The notes under the pieces are model-generated. The model made no database searches. It was given only the letters and a program-made list of their open reading frames with translations, and was not told the DNA's origin. From Eunapius fragilis (Eukaryota > Porifera > Demospongiae > Spongillida > Spongillidae), in assembly GCA_963681505.1 (NCBI GenBank), contig OY811992.1:4132889-4196888 (forward strand): a stretch of DNA of 64,000 bases, written 5' to 3'. The position numbers and the translations under genes were made by a program. Shown in pieces: positions 38,901 through 50,035 of this stretch. The stretch's first letter is position 1, and each line of letters starts with the position of its first letter.

Positions 38901-41444
38901 ACACTCTACATGTATATAAATTACACACTACGTGTGGTGCCCATTACAGAGGCAGCATTGCCCTGCTGGAGTGCAATGGACACTCTTTGCAGAAGGAAAG
39001 GGAGAGACTGGTGGTCATGAGTGATGCTCTGCTGACGCCTGCTGATATCCGTGAGCAAACTGAGAGCATCAGGGCCAAGGGCACCTGAGGTCTCTATTGC
39101 TACTGGGACAAACTGGTGAGATTTGGACAGCAGAGCATACATCTCCTTCTTCCTGGCTTCAGCAGCTGTGGCTACAGCTCTAGCTTCCCTTGTGGCATCA
39201 GACATGTATGAGGCTGCAAAGGTGTCCACACAAGTAAAGTCCCAAACAAGACACTGGCCAGACTTCCATGGGGCAATGGAACAACCATCAGGTCGCTTGC
39301 CATCTGATCTGCATAGGCCAATGGGCTCAAGTGTTGATGGTACGTTTATTGCTGCCAGTGACCTATGTATATTCTACTTGTGCCCTCGGAGCGCGAGTTA
39401 TACGTATCAAAAGTACCAAAACCTCATATATTTCCGAGCACCAATATGGCGGACAATAAAGCATTAACGCAATTAAATCCCACGCGTCATGTGACCATGA
39501 AAGCACAAAACGGATGCGATCATGTCTCCAGACTGAGAGTTAGTAGTACAACCATCAGACGTGTCAGACTACCCTACAGCGTCGTGGGAAAGACTATTAG
39601 GGCTTGCAGCTTCGTGTGAAAGGCTAGCTATTAGGGCTTTCGGTAACTATTTCTGGATTGCGCTCACGAATTTTCCTCAGGCATGTTAAATCTCCGATGC
39701 GCGCGAATATAGAGTGAGATGGATATTCGGCGATTATTGTTGCTGGTACAACATGAAGATACAAGTGCATGTATACACGACGTCGCTGAAGAGTTTTTAA
39801 TGGGTCACAACAGAAATCCTGCATGAGGTTTTTTGACATCGCATTATAAAACTGCCGCTTGAAAAAAAAGAAGTGCACAATTGAGCGTTATTCGTGACGG
39901 AGTGTCCGCTGAGTCATGTTCCATACCATAAACCACAGTTTACTTAGGTACGGGTAATTGTTATGGTCATCAGCACTTTCACAGCCGAAGCGACTTTCTC
40001 ATACAATGATTTCACTGCGCGTAAACGGTGAAATCAGTAGATTGGATAGATAGCATTTGCAAATAAAGCCAACAATTTCTTGTGAATGTATATATTTTGT
40101 GTTGATCTGCGAATTGTGAAAGTGCCGCTATTGTATGTAATATCCGCATATGTAAATAACACTTTTAATTAGTGCTAAAAACAATCATGAAGAAATTAAT
40201 ATGGCGTCTTGCTGTTTAACCTTCTGTGGTTCCCAGAACTAGCTCATACCCAGTGGTGTCCCTAGGTGTTTCAAAAGGGGAGGGTGGGGGGGGGGGGGGG
40301 GGGGGCTAATTAAACAGAGGGGCGCCATGGGGAGTGGCTCTGACTAATCTATGAAGCATACAAAATAAATTTTTATCACAGTATGGTTTAGTCTGGGGAC
40401 CCGACTGATGGCTGTACTATCAGTCTGGTGACTAGCTCGCATCCGTTTTGTGCACTACTGCACGAATTCGTGCAGTAGCATGAATCTAATTTATGCCCCA
40501 CCTACGAGCATGTAGTCATTAACTATAAGCCATAACATTATGAATAATATAAATCTATACCACGTGTTTTTTGTAATGGCCGTTATACGGATGTTAGGCA
40601 TTACGCTGTGGAAAGTCTTTTGTTTACCGAGATAAAGAGCCTTCAATTGGAAGTAGTTCTAGCTATAGCCACTGGTCAGGACGTTTTTGGAGTGTTACCA
40701 ACAGAACTGGATATGGCAAGAGTCTTTGTTATGCCTGCCTTCCTATATTGCGCGAACTTCCGACAGAAACGTTCAACGCTAGATGATGATGTTCCTTTAA
40801 GGCTCCGCCTTTTGAGTGGAAGGTTGGTAAGGTCATATCCACAAGACAAACAAAGGACAGAAAGATTAGCCGCCATACTAATGCTAAATAGTTATTATTT
40901 CATGAGATTTCATGATACCAACTAATGCACAAAACGGATGCGATCAAGTCACCAGACTGATAGTACAACCATCAGTCGGGTCCCCAGACTAAGTATGGTT
41001 AGGTTGTGATATTATCCCTACTCCATAAGCAGATTTGTTCTTCCTGGGTGCATCTTGAGAAAGAACTCCACCGCTGTGTCGTAGTTTACTGATGTGTGTA
41101 ATGAATATTCATAAGTAGCCAGTTTCTCAGATGGCGCAAGGTAGAAAAGCTTCTCTCGCAGCTGCAACTAGTAATTGGAAGCGTGCAACCAATATTTATC
41201 TAGCGGAAAATATTAGGAAAACGCTCACATCACAACTGATTAGTGCCGATGCGCGCTTGAATGCAGTTGACGCTGCAACTTAGATTTTCGATTCTCAGCC
41301 CCGCTAGCTTTCGCTTTGTGTTCGACATTGTATTCGAAACCAACGATATATTTTGAATGATGTAATACGGGCGGTAACTTCACACGGCCCAGACAGAGGC
41401 GCTTAATTAATCGACGAGGATTGTGTGCGTGTACATGTGTTTTT

Positions 41445-41490
<46 letters not shown>

Positions 41491-41535
41491 AGGGGGGGGG
41501 CGCCATAAAGCGGGGAGGGGGGCATCTGCCCCAAA

Positions 41536-41572
<37 letters not shown>

Positions 41573-44481
41573 ATGCGGACGCCACTGATATCACTCCGAC
41601 TTCTGATTTTGTAAATACATGAAGACAATGAATGGCTTCCATTTAGTAAAAGTTAGGGTACCATTCTGCAAAAGGCCTAAATATTGAAAACCGTGCCGTG
41701 CTATGTACAAATTTATTCTTTAACCCTTTCGCCTCCCCCATAAACACATATTATTTTATTGTTGGGTTGTACACTAAGAGAGCATCGATGTGATGCCATG
41801 TATAGCCATACACGCTTTGTCCAACTGAGTGGAAATTAATTAATTATTCATGACAGTGTATTTTGTAAACCATTCACGTTATTTTGGGACCAAACTAACC
41901 TTCATATTAGGTCAGACAAATATGAGTATTTGCACCAAAATCTAAAGCATACAGCGTCCAATTTGAGTCCCACAGGTATGGAATGAACTCTTGGCTTGTT
42001 TGTTTCTGAGGGAAGAGGGTAGGGCTGCTTGGTTCTCCTGGAGGTATAAGAAATCCACTTCCCCACTGCTAGTGTGTGTGGCAGTTTGTTGTGGGTTGTG
42101 TAATTTACCTTTTTGGTTACCCTAGGTTGCAGGTGATGCTAAATATTTCCTGTAACTGAATGCTGGTGGATCTGTTTGGGACTGGGTGGGGATGTCTCCA
42201 CCTGCCCACCTGATGGGTGTGGTTTCATGGCTTTGTGGTCTGTGGTGTGGTCAAATCAATGCACTACATCCTGTTACCACTGGAACCCCAAATCCTACTC
42301 CTCCTTTTTACTCCAAATGGCTTGATGACATGTATACATGTAGGGAGTTGTCCCTTTCCCCCCCCCGCCCTCCACACTATCCACTTTGACTGCTGGTATG
42401 TGGCCTTCTCCTGTAGATAGTTCCCCAAGTGGCATTTGCACTCACCACCACGCTGCCATAGTGATGTTATTCTGTGCTAATTTTTGGCCGTGATGTGAAA
42501 GAAAAACTTCTACACTGTTTTACATGGTACAGATGAGTATGTGTCAGGGGTACCTGGGTCATAAGATTGTTATGATCTGATGCTCCTTGCATTGGTTTGC
42601 AGTAGTTGTTTTAAGAATCTTGAGGTGAAGGTGTACCAGGGGTGTGTGCAGGTGTACCAGGAATGTGTGCAGGTGTACCAGGGATCACAGCAAAAAAAGG
42701 GGGTCGAATCAAAATTTGATTTGCAATTGATTGATCAATGACATTCTGATACAGGATTGATACAACATTTCTGTATCAGAATGTCATTGATCAATCAATT
42801 GCAAATCAAAATTTGATTCGACGCGTTTTTTTGCTGTGGATGTGTACAGGTGTACCAGGGATGTGTACAGGTGTACCAGGGGTGTGTGCAGGTGTACCAG
42901 GGATGTGTGCAGGTGTACGAGGGATGTGCGCAGGTGTACCAGCAGGGGCGGATCCAGAATTTTTTTGCGAGGGGGGGCAAAGGGGAGGGGCGTTAATAAT
43001 CATGGTTTGGGCGTGGCTACGAAATATTGCGCGTAAGAGAGGAAGATGTACCCAGGGTCTGGGGCTTCGCCCCAGCCGCTTTTTACTGTTGTCATGTTAC
43101 TTCGGCGCGTTTTCATTGTATTTGTATCATCAGGGCGACGTAAGACACCGCCCCTTGTAGCTATGAATATTTAATTTCTAACTTGGCGGGGGGGGGGCAA
43201 AACCCAGTTTCCCCCCCCCCCCCCCTGTATCCGCCACTGACCAGGGATGTGTGCAGGTGTACCAGGGATGTGTGCAGGTGTACCAGGGATGTGTGCAGGT
43301 GTACCAGGGATGTGTGCAGGTGTACCAGGGATGAGTGCAGGTGTACCAAGGATGTGTGGAGGTGTACCAGGGATGTGTGCAGGTGGACCAGGGATGTGTG
43401 CAGGTGGACCAGGGATGTGTGAAGGTGTACCAGGGATGTGTGAAGGTAGTATTATACTTTTACTTTTATCGCTCCAATCACCAGATGGGCCTGCCTCATT
43501 CCACAGTTCGCCATCCATATCCAGCTCCACCCCTGTCTCCATCCCCTACTTCATCTCCACCCCCTACTTCACCACCACCCCCCTTCCAACCAGAGCAGTC
43601 CCCCTGGTTAATGGAGCTGCTGTCATACCACTGGTAGCAACAACAGTGGGTGTTGTGGGCGGAGTCATCATCATTGTTATACTGGTTATTGTGGTCTGCA
43701 CAGCGGTAGGCGTGGCTCAAGCAAGGAGGTCTGCAGACAATAGCAGGTATAGCAGAAATGGTATAGGATTTGTGTTGCATCCATGTCTAACTACATTCCA
43801 CACATTAGAGGATGAGGGTTGGTGTTTCTAAACTAGGAAACAAGAAAATAAAGTGTCACGTTTGCTGACCCCTATTGAGGCGTATGGTAAAAGAAGATAA
43901 ATTTGCTCTCAAAACACAATCCAATTTCTCTTTTCTTCTTTAACCACCACTGCAATATAAGATGATACTGATCATTAATAGCCGTTCTGTAATATGAAAC
44001 AACTTGCATGAGACTGTATACATGGTGCAAACGTCAGCCATTGGTAACATTCCTGAGAAGGGCTGCATACAAATATTTTAGTGGCATGCAAATTCACATG
44101 CAAGCACTTTGTCTTCAGCACTTTCTAATACCAACCAGATCAGTGACATCTTTGATCATATGCAAACAGTTGCCACACACAAAATATTGATGATCCTTTT
44201 ACAGAACTGTCAAGCGTATGAAGTGTGGATTTATATGGATAACATATAGATAGTTATGTGCCACTACATAACACTACACCGGTACTTGAGGATCAAAAAT
44301 TTTAGCACAGAGAACTAAATTGTAGTCTCTGGATTTGGGGCAAATGCAGTCTGGGACAACTGAAATAGTCCCCAGGAGTGACAGAAATGACTGATCTCCT
44401 CCATGTCCATACTTTGTCATGGCAATTATTGGTGTAACACACACACACACACACACATGCACACACACATATGCACACACA

Positions 44482-44558
<77 letters not shown>

Positions 44559-44758
44559 GTGCCACAGAGGCAGTGCAGATGTATGAGACTATCCAGGAGG
44601 TTAACCACACACTATATCAGAAGAATGAAGAACTGCCTCCTAACCTTATCTCCAAGGACTACGAGGAGGCTCTTGACATGACACTAAATGATGCATATGG
44701 ACCACATCAGGGCAATGAAGGACAAGCTTCCCCTCAAATCTCCAAGGCTGTGACATGA
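35916..44758 (+). CDS. Ig-superfamily type I membrane receptor A (three Ig-like domains, tyrosine tail)
   Basis: Six exons: signal peptide 35916-35982 (MMVLHLVVVVVIQLLLTMCS), Ig1 36243-36575, Ig2 36628-37008, Ig3 37066-37356, stalk plus transmembrane 43485-43746, and tail 44560-44758. All borders up to the transmembrane exon are phase 1, as usual for Ig exons. Ig1 has VIQLVCSASG, IQWTRNN and SSDNGSYQCCAS. Ig2 has FLRCSAEQ, VIWLKDG and SDAGVYQCVF. Ig3 lacks the second core cysteine (DWGLYLVSI). N-glycosylation sequons are many. The transmembrane exon gives GVVGGVIIIVILVIVVC after a Ser/Thr/Pro stalk. The tail has YETI, YQKN and YEEA but ends early (ISKAVT) through a one-base deletion relative to copy B. 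No kinase domain. Ligand unknown; adhesion, immune or allorecognition role is inference. Confidence 0.85.
38281..39571. mobile_element. TIR element with ~9-bp duplication carrying a reverse-transcriptase fragment
   Basis: The left end TAGTCTGGGGACCCGACTGA shares the terminus of the element at 40,389. The right end TCTGATGG..TGTCAGACTA is more decayed. Flanks GGCTACAGC and CCCTACAGC match at 7 of 9 positions. Minus-strand frames at 39,320-38,921 read LCRSDGKRPDGCSIAPW, WDFTCVDTFAASYMSDATRE and FVPVAIETSGALGPDALSLL, a retrotransposon RT-ORF C-terminal segment. A small perfect hairpin (CAGTGTTCATAG/CTATGAACACTG) is at 38,547-38,576. The left boundary is shared with unit B (53,131). Confidence 0.65.
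38921..39330 (-). pseudogene. Reverse-transcriptase ORF fragment inside TIR element
   Basis: The frame contains DGKRPDG, then CVDTFAASYMSDATREARAV and SHQFVPVAIETSGALGPDAL, then FLLQRVSIALQQGNAASV. These blocks recur in the C-terminal part of retrotransposon RT proteins in basal metazoans. No RT catalytic motif is present, so this is a remnant. Confidence 0.6.
40389..40991. mobile_element. Mutator-like non-autonomous element (9-bp duplication) with helicase fragment
   Basis: Terminal inverted repeats of about 70 bp begin TAGTCTGGGGACCCGACTGA and end with its complement. Both sides are flanked by an identical 9-bp AGTATGGTT. A 9-bp duplication with long TIRs is typical of Mutator-like transposons. 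The interior carries a plus-strand frame (40,608-40,925). Confidence 0.88.
40608..40925 (+). pseudogene. RecQ-like helicase fragment captured in TIR element
   Basis: The frame reads FTEIKSLQLEVVLAIATGQD, then VFGVLPTELDMARVF, then MPAFLYC. This follows the Q-motif plus motif I layout of RecQ-type helicases (Gln, then GxDVFxVLPTGxGKS), but the Walker A Gly-x-Gly-Lys-Ser is replaced by ELDMAR, so it cannot bind ATP normally. Only the N-terminal helicase part is present. A more decayed relative lies in unit B near 53,706-53,800. Confidence 0.5.
42685..42838. mobile_element. Palindromic MITE within minisatellite
   Basis: The ends CACAGCAAAAAAAG and TTTTTTTGCTGTG, with arms of about 65 bp (TCGAATCAAAATTTGATTTG and complement), surround a short loop GATTGATACAACATTT. 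Flanked by GAT on both sides. The terminus resembles an internal motif of the TTAA foldback (ACAGCAAAAAAAG). Confidence 0.85.
42943..43239. mobile_element. Non-autonomous TIR element with 5-bp duplication ACCAG
   Basis: The ends CAGGGGCGGATCCAGAATTT and CTGTATCCGCCACTG match the termini of 32,924-33,824. ACCAG, part of the minisatellite unit, is duplicated on both sides. Size 297 bp; no coding capacity. Confidence 0.88.
44437..44557. repeat. (CA)n microsatellite abutting tail-exon acceptor, receptor A
   Basis: About 120 bp of CA repeats with a few ATG interruptions end directly at the AAG acceptor (44,559). They replace the normal polypyrimidine tract. Confidence 0.95.
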
Positions 44759-45519
44759 CACTGAATGATGCATATGACAATGCAAGCACACAAGTCACCT
44801 CAAAGGACTAGCAGATGTGATGCATTAACATATTAAAGCAAAGCCGGATTACAGACTTTTTATAAAATTTCAAGCAGACTTTTAAATTTTTTTCTCAATA
44901 TTTTATTGTGTTTGGACAGAGGTACACACACTACACATACAAACAGCTACACATAACGTTCATCTGCCTGCTGCACAGAATGAGGGCATGGGTGAGTGAG
45001 GATTGTATGAGCATTAACTCTAATTAAGTTCTAAATGATTGAGTCGACCATAAAGATCACCCAACAACTTGGATTTACAGGCATTCGCATGAATGACCAA
45101 GTTGTGAAATGGCCTTGAGAGCCATTGGACTCCAGGCTCCATGACTCTCTACCCACCAATGGGATACACTTCCAGCCCAATTCTCACGTGCGTTTCGTGT
45201 CATTTTCAGAGTGGAATTCAGCTGCTCTGTATGTAAAGACTGACTGTCAAGGTGCTTGATTAACTTTATTCTTAAATAAGTTCTACAATCTTTCATGGTT
45301 GTGGATTTGAGCAATGTGACCTACGACTTGAAATCATTTGTTTTCGCCTTAATTAAACACGTTTCTATAGGGCGTGGTAATGCATCACGAAAGATGGCAA
45401 TTAATGAAAGGCAGTTGCAGATACCAGCGGACACTATCCGCTTAGTTTTATATTTACATTTCATATCCTCTAATTATTATTGTATTGTTTTCTCATATTG
45501 AAAGGGAAGGGGTATTTTG

Positions 45520-46522
45520 AGGGAGACAGGGGATGAGGGAGGCAGGGGATGAGGGAGGCAGGGGATGAGGGAGGCAGGGGATGAGGGAGGCAGGGGATGA
45601 GGGAGGCAGGAGATGAGGGAGGCAGGAGTGAGGAAGGCAGGGGATGAGGGAGGCAGGGGATGAGGGAGGCAGGGGGTGAGGGAGGCAGGGGATGAGGGAG
45701 GCAGGAGATGAGGGAGGCAGGGGATGAGGGAGGCAGGAGATGAGGGAGGCAGGGGATGAGGGAGGCAGGGAATGAGGGAGGCATGGGGTGAGGGAGGAAG
45801 GGGATAAAGGAGACAGGAGATGAAGGAGGCAGGGGATGAGGGAGGCAGGGGATGAGGGAGGCAGGGGATGAGGGAGGCAGGGGATGAGGGAGGCAGGGGA
45901 TGAGGGAGGCAGGGGATGAGGGAGGCAGGGGATGAGGGAGGCAGGAGATGAGGGAGGCAGGAGTGAGGGAGGCAGGGGATGAGGGAGGCAGGGGATGAGG
46001 GAGGCAGGGGGTGAGGGAGGCAGGGGATGAGGGAGGCAGGAGATGAGGGAGGCAGGGGATGAGGGAGGCAGGAGATGAGGGAGGCAGGGGATGAGGGAGG
46101 CAGGGAATGAGGGAGGCATGGGGTGAGGGAGGAAGGGGATAAAGGAGACAGGAGATGAAGGAGGCAGGGGATGAGGGAGGCAGGGGATGAGGGAGGCAGG
46201 GGATGAGGGTTGCAGGGGATGAGGGAGGCAGGGGATGAGGGAGGCAGGGGATGAGGGAGGCAGGGGATGAGGGAGGCAGGGGGTGAGGGAGGCAGGGGTG
46301 AGGGAGGCAGGGGATGAGGGAGGCAGGGGATGAGGGAGGCAGGTGATGAGGAGGCAGGGGATGAGGGAGGCAGGGGCTAGGGAGGCAGGGGATGAGGGAG
46401 GCAGGGGTGAGGGAGGCAGGGGATGAGGGAGGCAGGGGATGAGGGAGGCAGGAGATGAGGGAGGCAGGAGATGAGGGAGGCAAGGGATGAGGGAGGCAGG
46501 AGATGAGGGAGGCAGGAGATGG
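45520..46522. repeat. G-rich 15-16 bp minisatellite, unit B
   Basis: About 65 copies of the GATGAGGGAGGCAGGG unit. A variant block containing GATAAAGGAGACAGGAGA recurs at 45,804 and 46,139, showing a higher-order repeat of about 336 bp. The array is longer than in unit A. Confidence 0.95.
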
Positions 46523-47754
46523 ACGTCTTTGCTTCCATCTTTATCGTGATTTTTCAAGTTCAGAATCCTCCAGGATGATGAGGCCAACACATGAAGGAAC
46601 ACAAGGTGTCAAGAGAGATAGCCTTGATAGATGAATAGTCCTTGCTTGTATCTTTGGTGCATGTTGTAAGGGTGGGCTAAAAGGGTTTTGCTTAGGTGGT
46701 GGATGAAACGAGGAAATTATGTGCGTCTGTCGTAAATCCGGTGTTAAAATTTATCATGTATGCTAAAATGTCGGATAAGGTAGCGAACAAGAGGGAACCC
46801 GTTCCTGACTACAACGTATGGTCATGTGATGCTAAATTACTTGTACACATTTGCCAGTAAATTAAATCAAGCATGCTTTGGAGATATTAATAAATTGGTT
46901 ACTATAGGTGCGCCTGTTTATTGAGAGGGGAGGTGGGATGGCAGTATAAAACCTCCAACTTTTTAGAACTCAACATGTTCTCATGCGATCAAGTTGTCTT
47001 GTGATGTAAATATGTATTGTGTTGTACTGCACTATGAAATGACCACAACCTGTGATTGTTGCAGAGCCTCTTCCAAAAGAATGAGTGTGGGTTTGTGGGA
47101 TGTGGCTCAACTTTCAGGTTTCAATCTTTGTTGAAAGGAGGCCCTAGTTGAGGGAAGGAGCTCTCACAAGTGTGTAGGTTTGCGTTCTCTGTCACTGCAC
47201 ACCCTCACAACAGCATCAACCTTCCCCAGATGTGGATGCTACTAGTTCAAAACATAATTGCAGCTGTAGATCAGTACAAAAAAAAAAGTTGCATCTCCAG
47301 TGAGAATTTATGCAAAGATAGTTGAGCTGCTGAGCCCTCGAGCTGTATGTCAGTAGATACCTCAGCCAATGGAGAACTCTTTCATCAAGAACCAGGGTAT
47401 TGTTAGGTGGGCTACCATATAATGATACTGATAGAGCAGGGACAGTGCAATTTAGGGATCACAACGATTTGGCAGCAAGTTCTGCAACTGACCATCTTTC
47501 TTGGATGAATTTTTGGGCTCCCTAATCTAGGCACTTAAGGTATCAGTGTTTCTAACTGAGTTTAAGTGGCCATGTAAACTAAACTAGAGTGTGCAACTGA
47601 TTTTCAGGTTTTAAGGTTATTTAAATAACTGTTTGTAAATTTCTTTTTTCTTTGTCACAATTAGTCAGCATTTTTTTGTCGTTACAACAATTTTAATCCA
47701 CATTCTATACAAAACAATGCAAAAGTGTTACTGATAGATTATTAGACTGAGGAT

Positions 47755-48245
47755 GGTATCTTACCCTCAACAGTGGCAAGGGTAAGGTCATGTTCTTAAA
47801 TAGGGTGGAGATGTGATGACCTGCTTCCACGAATGCACAGAACAGCAGCACGAAGGAAAGCATAAGAGAGTCGAGTGCGTAGCCAGCTAACTACAAGAGA
47901 ATACGGTTTGTCCTGCTTAAAGGAAATCATGTCTGCCAAATGCCTGTAAAATGGTGAACACTCACGAGCCATTCCTCCTGTTGTACTAAGACCCAGTGGT
48001 GTAAAAGACCCCATGCTGAACCTCTTTCACCCTTTGACTATATTGTCGCTTTTTTTCTGATTCATGTCTGTGGTATATTGCTGTCAAGTTCATGGAACGG
48101 TGTAGCTTGGAGCATTAGAGTGGAAAACCCTTACATCAAAGTAAGCATCCTGACCACAATTCCAAAAACCCCTGGCACGTATATCGAGACGTGAATTCTC
48201 ATCAGTGTTGGCAGATTTGTGGTGAAAGCCTTCACCATTAAGTGG
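47755..48245 (-). pseudogene. Retrotransposon reverse-transcriptase ORF, C-terminal remnant (unit B)
   Basis: Copy of the unit A remnant: FTPLGLSTTGGMARECSPFY and LRTRLSYAFLRAAVLCIRGS are readable. Extra frameshifts (for example a T-run at 48,052) break the frame further than in A. Confidence 0.6.
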
Positions 48246-48960
48246 TTGTAAGTGAGGCCTGAAAATCGGAAATCTTTATGATCTTGATGCTACTACTGCC
48301 CAGTCTTGGGTTTACTAATGGATACCATAGAAAACATAATGGCTTATGTTTAATGTTAATCATACACGTATAAACATGAGCTTGTTGTATTTGTGCACGG
48401 GAGGGCAGAGCAGGATGGCTTATATGTGGTACACATCCACAAAACTTTCTGTGCGAGTCACATGTAATAAGGTCATCGGTATTGTTTAATAAATTGGGAG
48501 GGGCGTTATTGCAATCAAACAGAAATGGACCATCAACTGACAACATTTGAAAACCACGCAATGATAACTGCATTAGTGGGATTATGCCTCAAGATACTAC
48601 CTTATAGAGTTGTATGTATGGGCACAGAAAATACCTTCACTACGTTTGACAAAATATGAATTAAACAGCTTTTCTATGCACAATTGGTTAGGTCAGTTGG
48701 TCCCCCCTCACTCCTTGAACATAAAAGTATATTGGTTGATTATATTTGCCATGAAATGATTTTATATTGTATAGGAGATCAAAATTTCTGTTACACTGTC
48801 CTTTGTCTGGACCTATGTCTAAGAAATCCTGTTTATCTTGAAACTTTTAAGTTGTTAAGTCACAGTGCTTCACCACAAGAAGTAAATCCAATCCCAGCCT
48901 CAACTTTGAGCATGATTGCAACATGTTTTCAAGATATTCTGTTTTTTTAATGAAGGTTAA

Positions 48961-49224
48961 AGTTATGCAAAACTTTTTAAAGATTGTTCAATTACTGAGG
49001 CTTGTTCCTTACTTGATATTCAAGTTGATACCCAGTGGAAAAAAGAAAGGTCTGAAATGATTGCTGCAATTGGTATAGCTACATATCCAAAAGGTGGCAA
49101 TGGATTAACCATCATCACTGAGCCAATTGAGGGAATTTCGAAGGTTAAAGGTGCAATCTTGGACTCAGGTTTCAATGACAGTGTTGTCAAGTGTTCCCTG
49201 ACGACATGGTTGGGAGGCTTGTAG
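48961..49224 (+). CDS. Unidentified 88-codon open frame conserved in both units (B copy)
   Basis: Same length as the A copy at 35,156-35,419, with replacements only (for example ERFEMIAAL to ERSEMIAAI, and GIPKV to GISKV). Ends TAG. No start codon and no recognised family. Confidence 0.35.
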   Translation, partial: SYAKLFKDCSITEACSLLDIQVDTQWKKERSEMIAAIGIATYPKGGNGLTIITEPIEGISKVKGAILDSGFNDSVVKCSLTTWLGGL

Positions 49225-50035
49225 TGAGGTAGGTTTCTGAGTTGCTCTAATAAAATATTCTCACTTCAAAATCCTGATTAAGTATGTATATTTGCATAGG
49301 CTTTCAATTTTGAACTTCTTAGTTGACAGTACCCACTGAATGGTCACCTTTAAAAATCCTGGATATGCGCCTGCGCACACACATAACAAACACATCGCTC
49401 CCATTAACAAAGCGCTTTATAACTTCCCCCTTAAGGTTGAGGCGGCGTGTGATTAGCAATATTATGACGTCACGTCAACCTGCATTCTGATTTGTGCCAC
49501 CGCAGCTGTGACGTACGCGGGACTGGTATGAGACCATAATTAGAAGTGGTTCGATCTAAATATGCAGGAAAAAGTATTGTGTTCCCGAACACGATTATAT
49601 CGAACTTATTAACTTTTAGCTTAGCTACATATATCGTTGATACAAGCTCATGAATATAAAATGACATAAGGCCATGACGATTTGAATTTTCGTTCCACGG
49701 ATCGAAACTAAAAATAAAAAAATTAAATTCAAAGCCATTGACCGCGTGACAGGAAGTTTAATACGAATGGCGTACTTAGAGTTTGTGCCATTACAATAGA
49801 GGTTGTATTGCCTCGGCGTATACATAAATGTGAATGGGAAGAGACGTTTGGCAGCTTATTTGATCGCACAATGGCAATGTCACGATCGACTGTCGTGAAA
49901 ACTGAAATTTCTCCCTCAGATCTTGGCGCACATCATATTGTAGACTTGGATACGCCTACCCATGTTTGCCAGCAATTTGGCTGTACAATGTCCGTTACTG
50001 CGTTACTCAAGGATCAGAATGATAAAACAAGTTTA

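Larger units (their letters stand above)
40251..41587. mobile_element. TIR element with 5-bp duplication, containing a nested element
   Basis: The ends CAGTGGTGTCCCTAGG and CCATGCGGACGCCACTG are imperfect inverted repeats, flanked by ATACC and ATATC (one mismatch). It interrupts the right arm of the large inverted repeat, as shown by the intact left arm at 37,915-37,945. It includes G/C homopolymers (40,285-40,305; 41,540-41,572), a TG tract (41,448-41,489) and the nested element at 40,389-40,991. Confidence 0.75.
37558..41986. mobile_element. Large inverted-repeat element in receptor A intron 4
   Basis: The left arm (37,558 to ~37,960) and right arm (~40,211-40,250 plus 41,588-41,986) are inverted copies, for example TCATTCCATAACCTGTGGG with CCCACAGGTATGGAATGA, and CTAGTTCTGGGAACCACAGA with its complement at 40,224. 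The right arm is split by the element at 40,251-41,587. The same arrangement fills the equivalent intron of receptor B (52,501-56,067), so it predates duplication. No transposase recognised. Confidence 0.8.
42632..43448. repeat. 21-bp minisatellite before transmembrane exon, unit A (interrupted)
   Basis: Tandem 21-bp units encoding V-P-G-M-C-A-G in the frame of the transmembrane exon. Interrupted by a 150-bp palindromic MITE (42,685-42,838) and a 297-bp TIR element (42,943-43,239). After 43,244 it runs open through to the transmembrane exon at 43,485. Confidence 0.93.
29972..45224. repeat. Tandem duplication unit A
   Basis: Starts at TATGTAAAGACTGACTG and ends at GGAATTCAGCTGCTCT, where unit B starts with the same TATGTAAAGACTGACTG. 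It carries a G-rich minisatellite, unrecognised AT-rich sequence (31,060-32,177), a foldback insertion absent from B, a reverse-transcriptase fragment, and the Ig receptor gene A with its transposon-filled intron. Aligned parts are highly similar by eye, with many small indels outside exons. Confidence 0.9.

Noticed and set aside
35916..44758. Receptor A/B as receptor tyrosine kinases
   Set aside because: The tail exons end within about 65-85 residues of the membrane and contain no kinase motifs.
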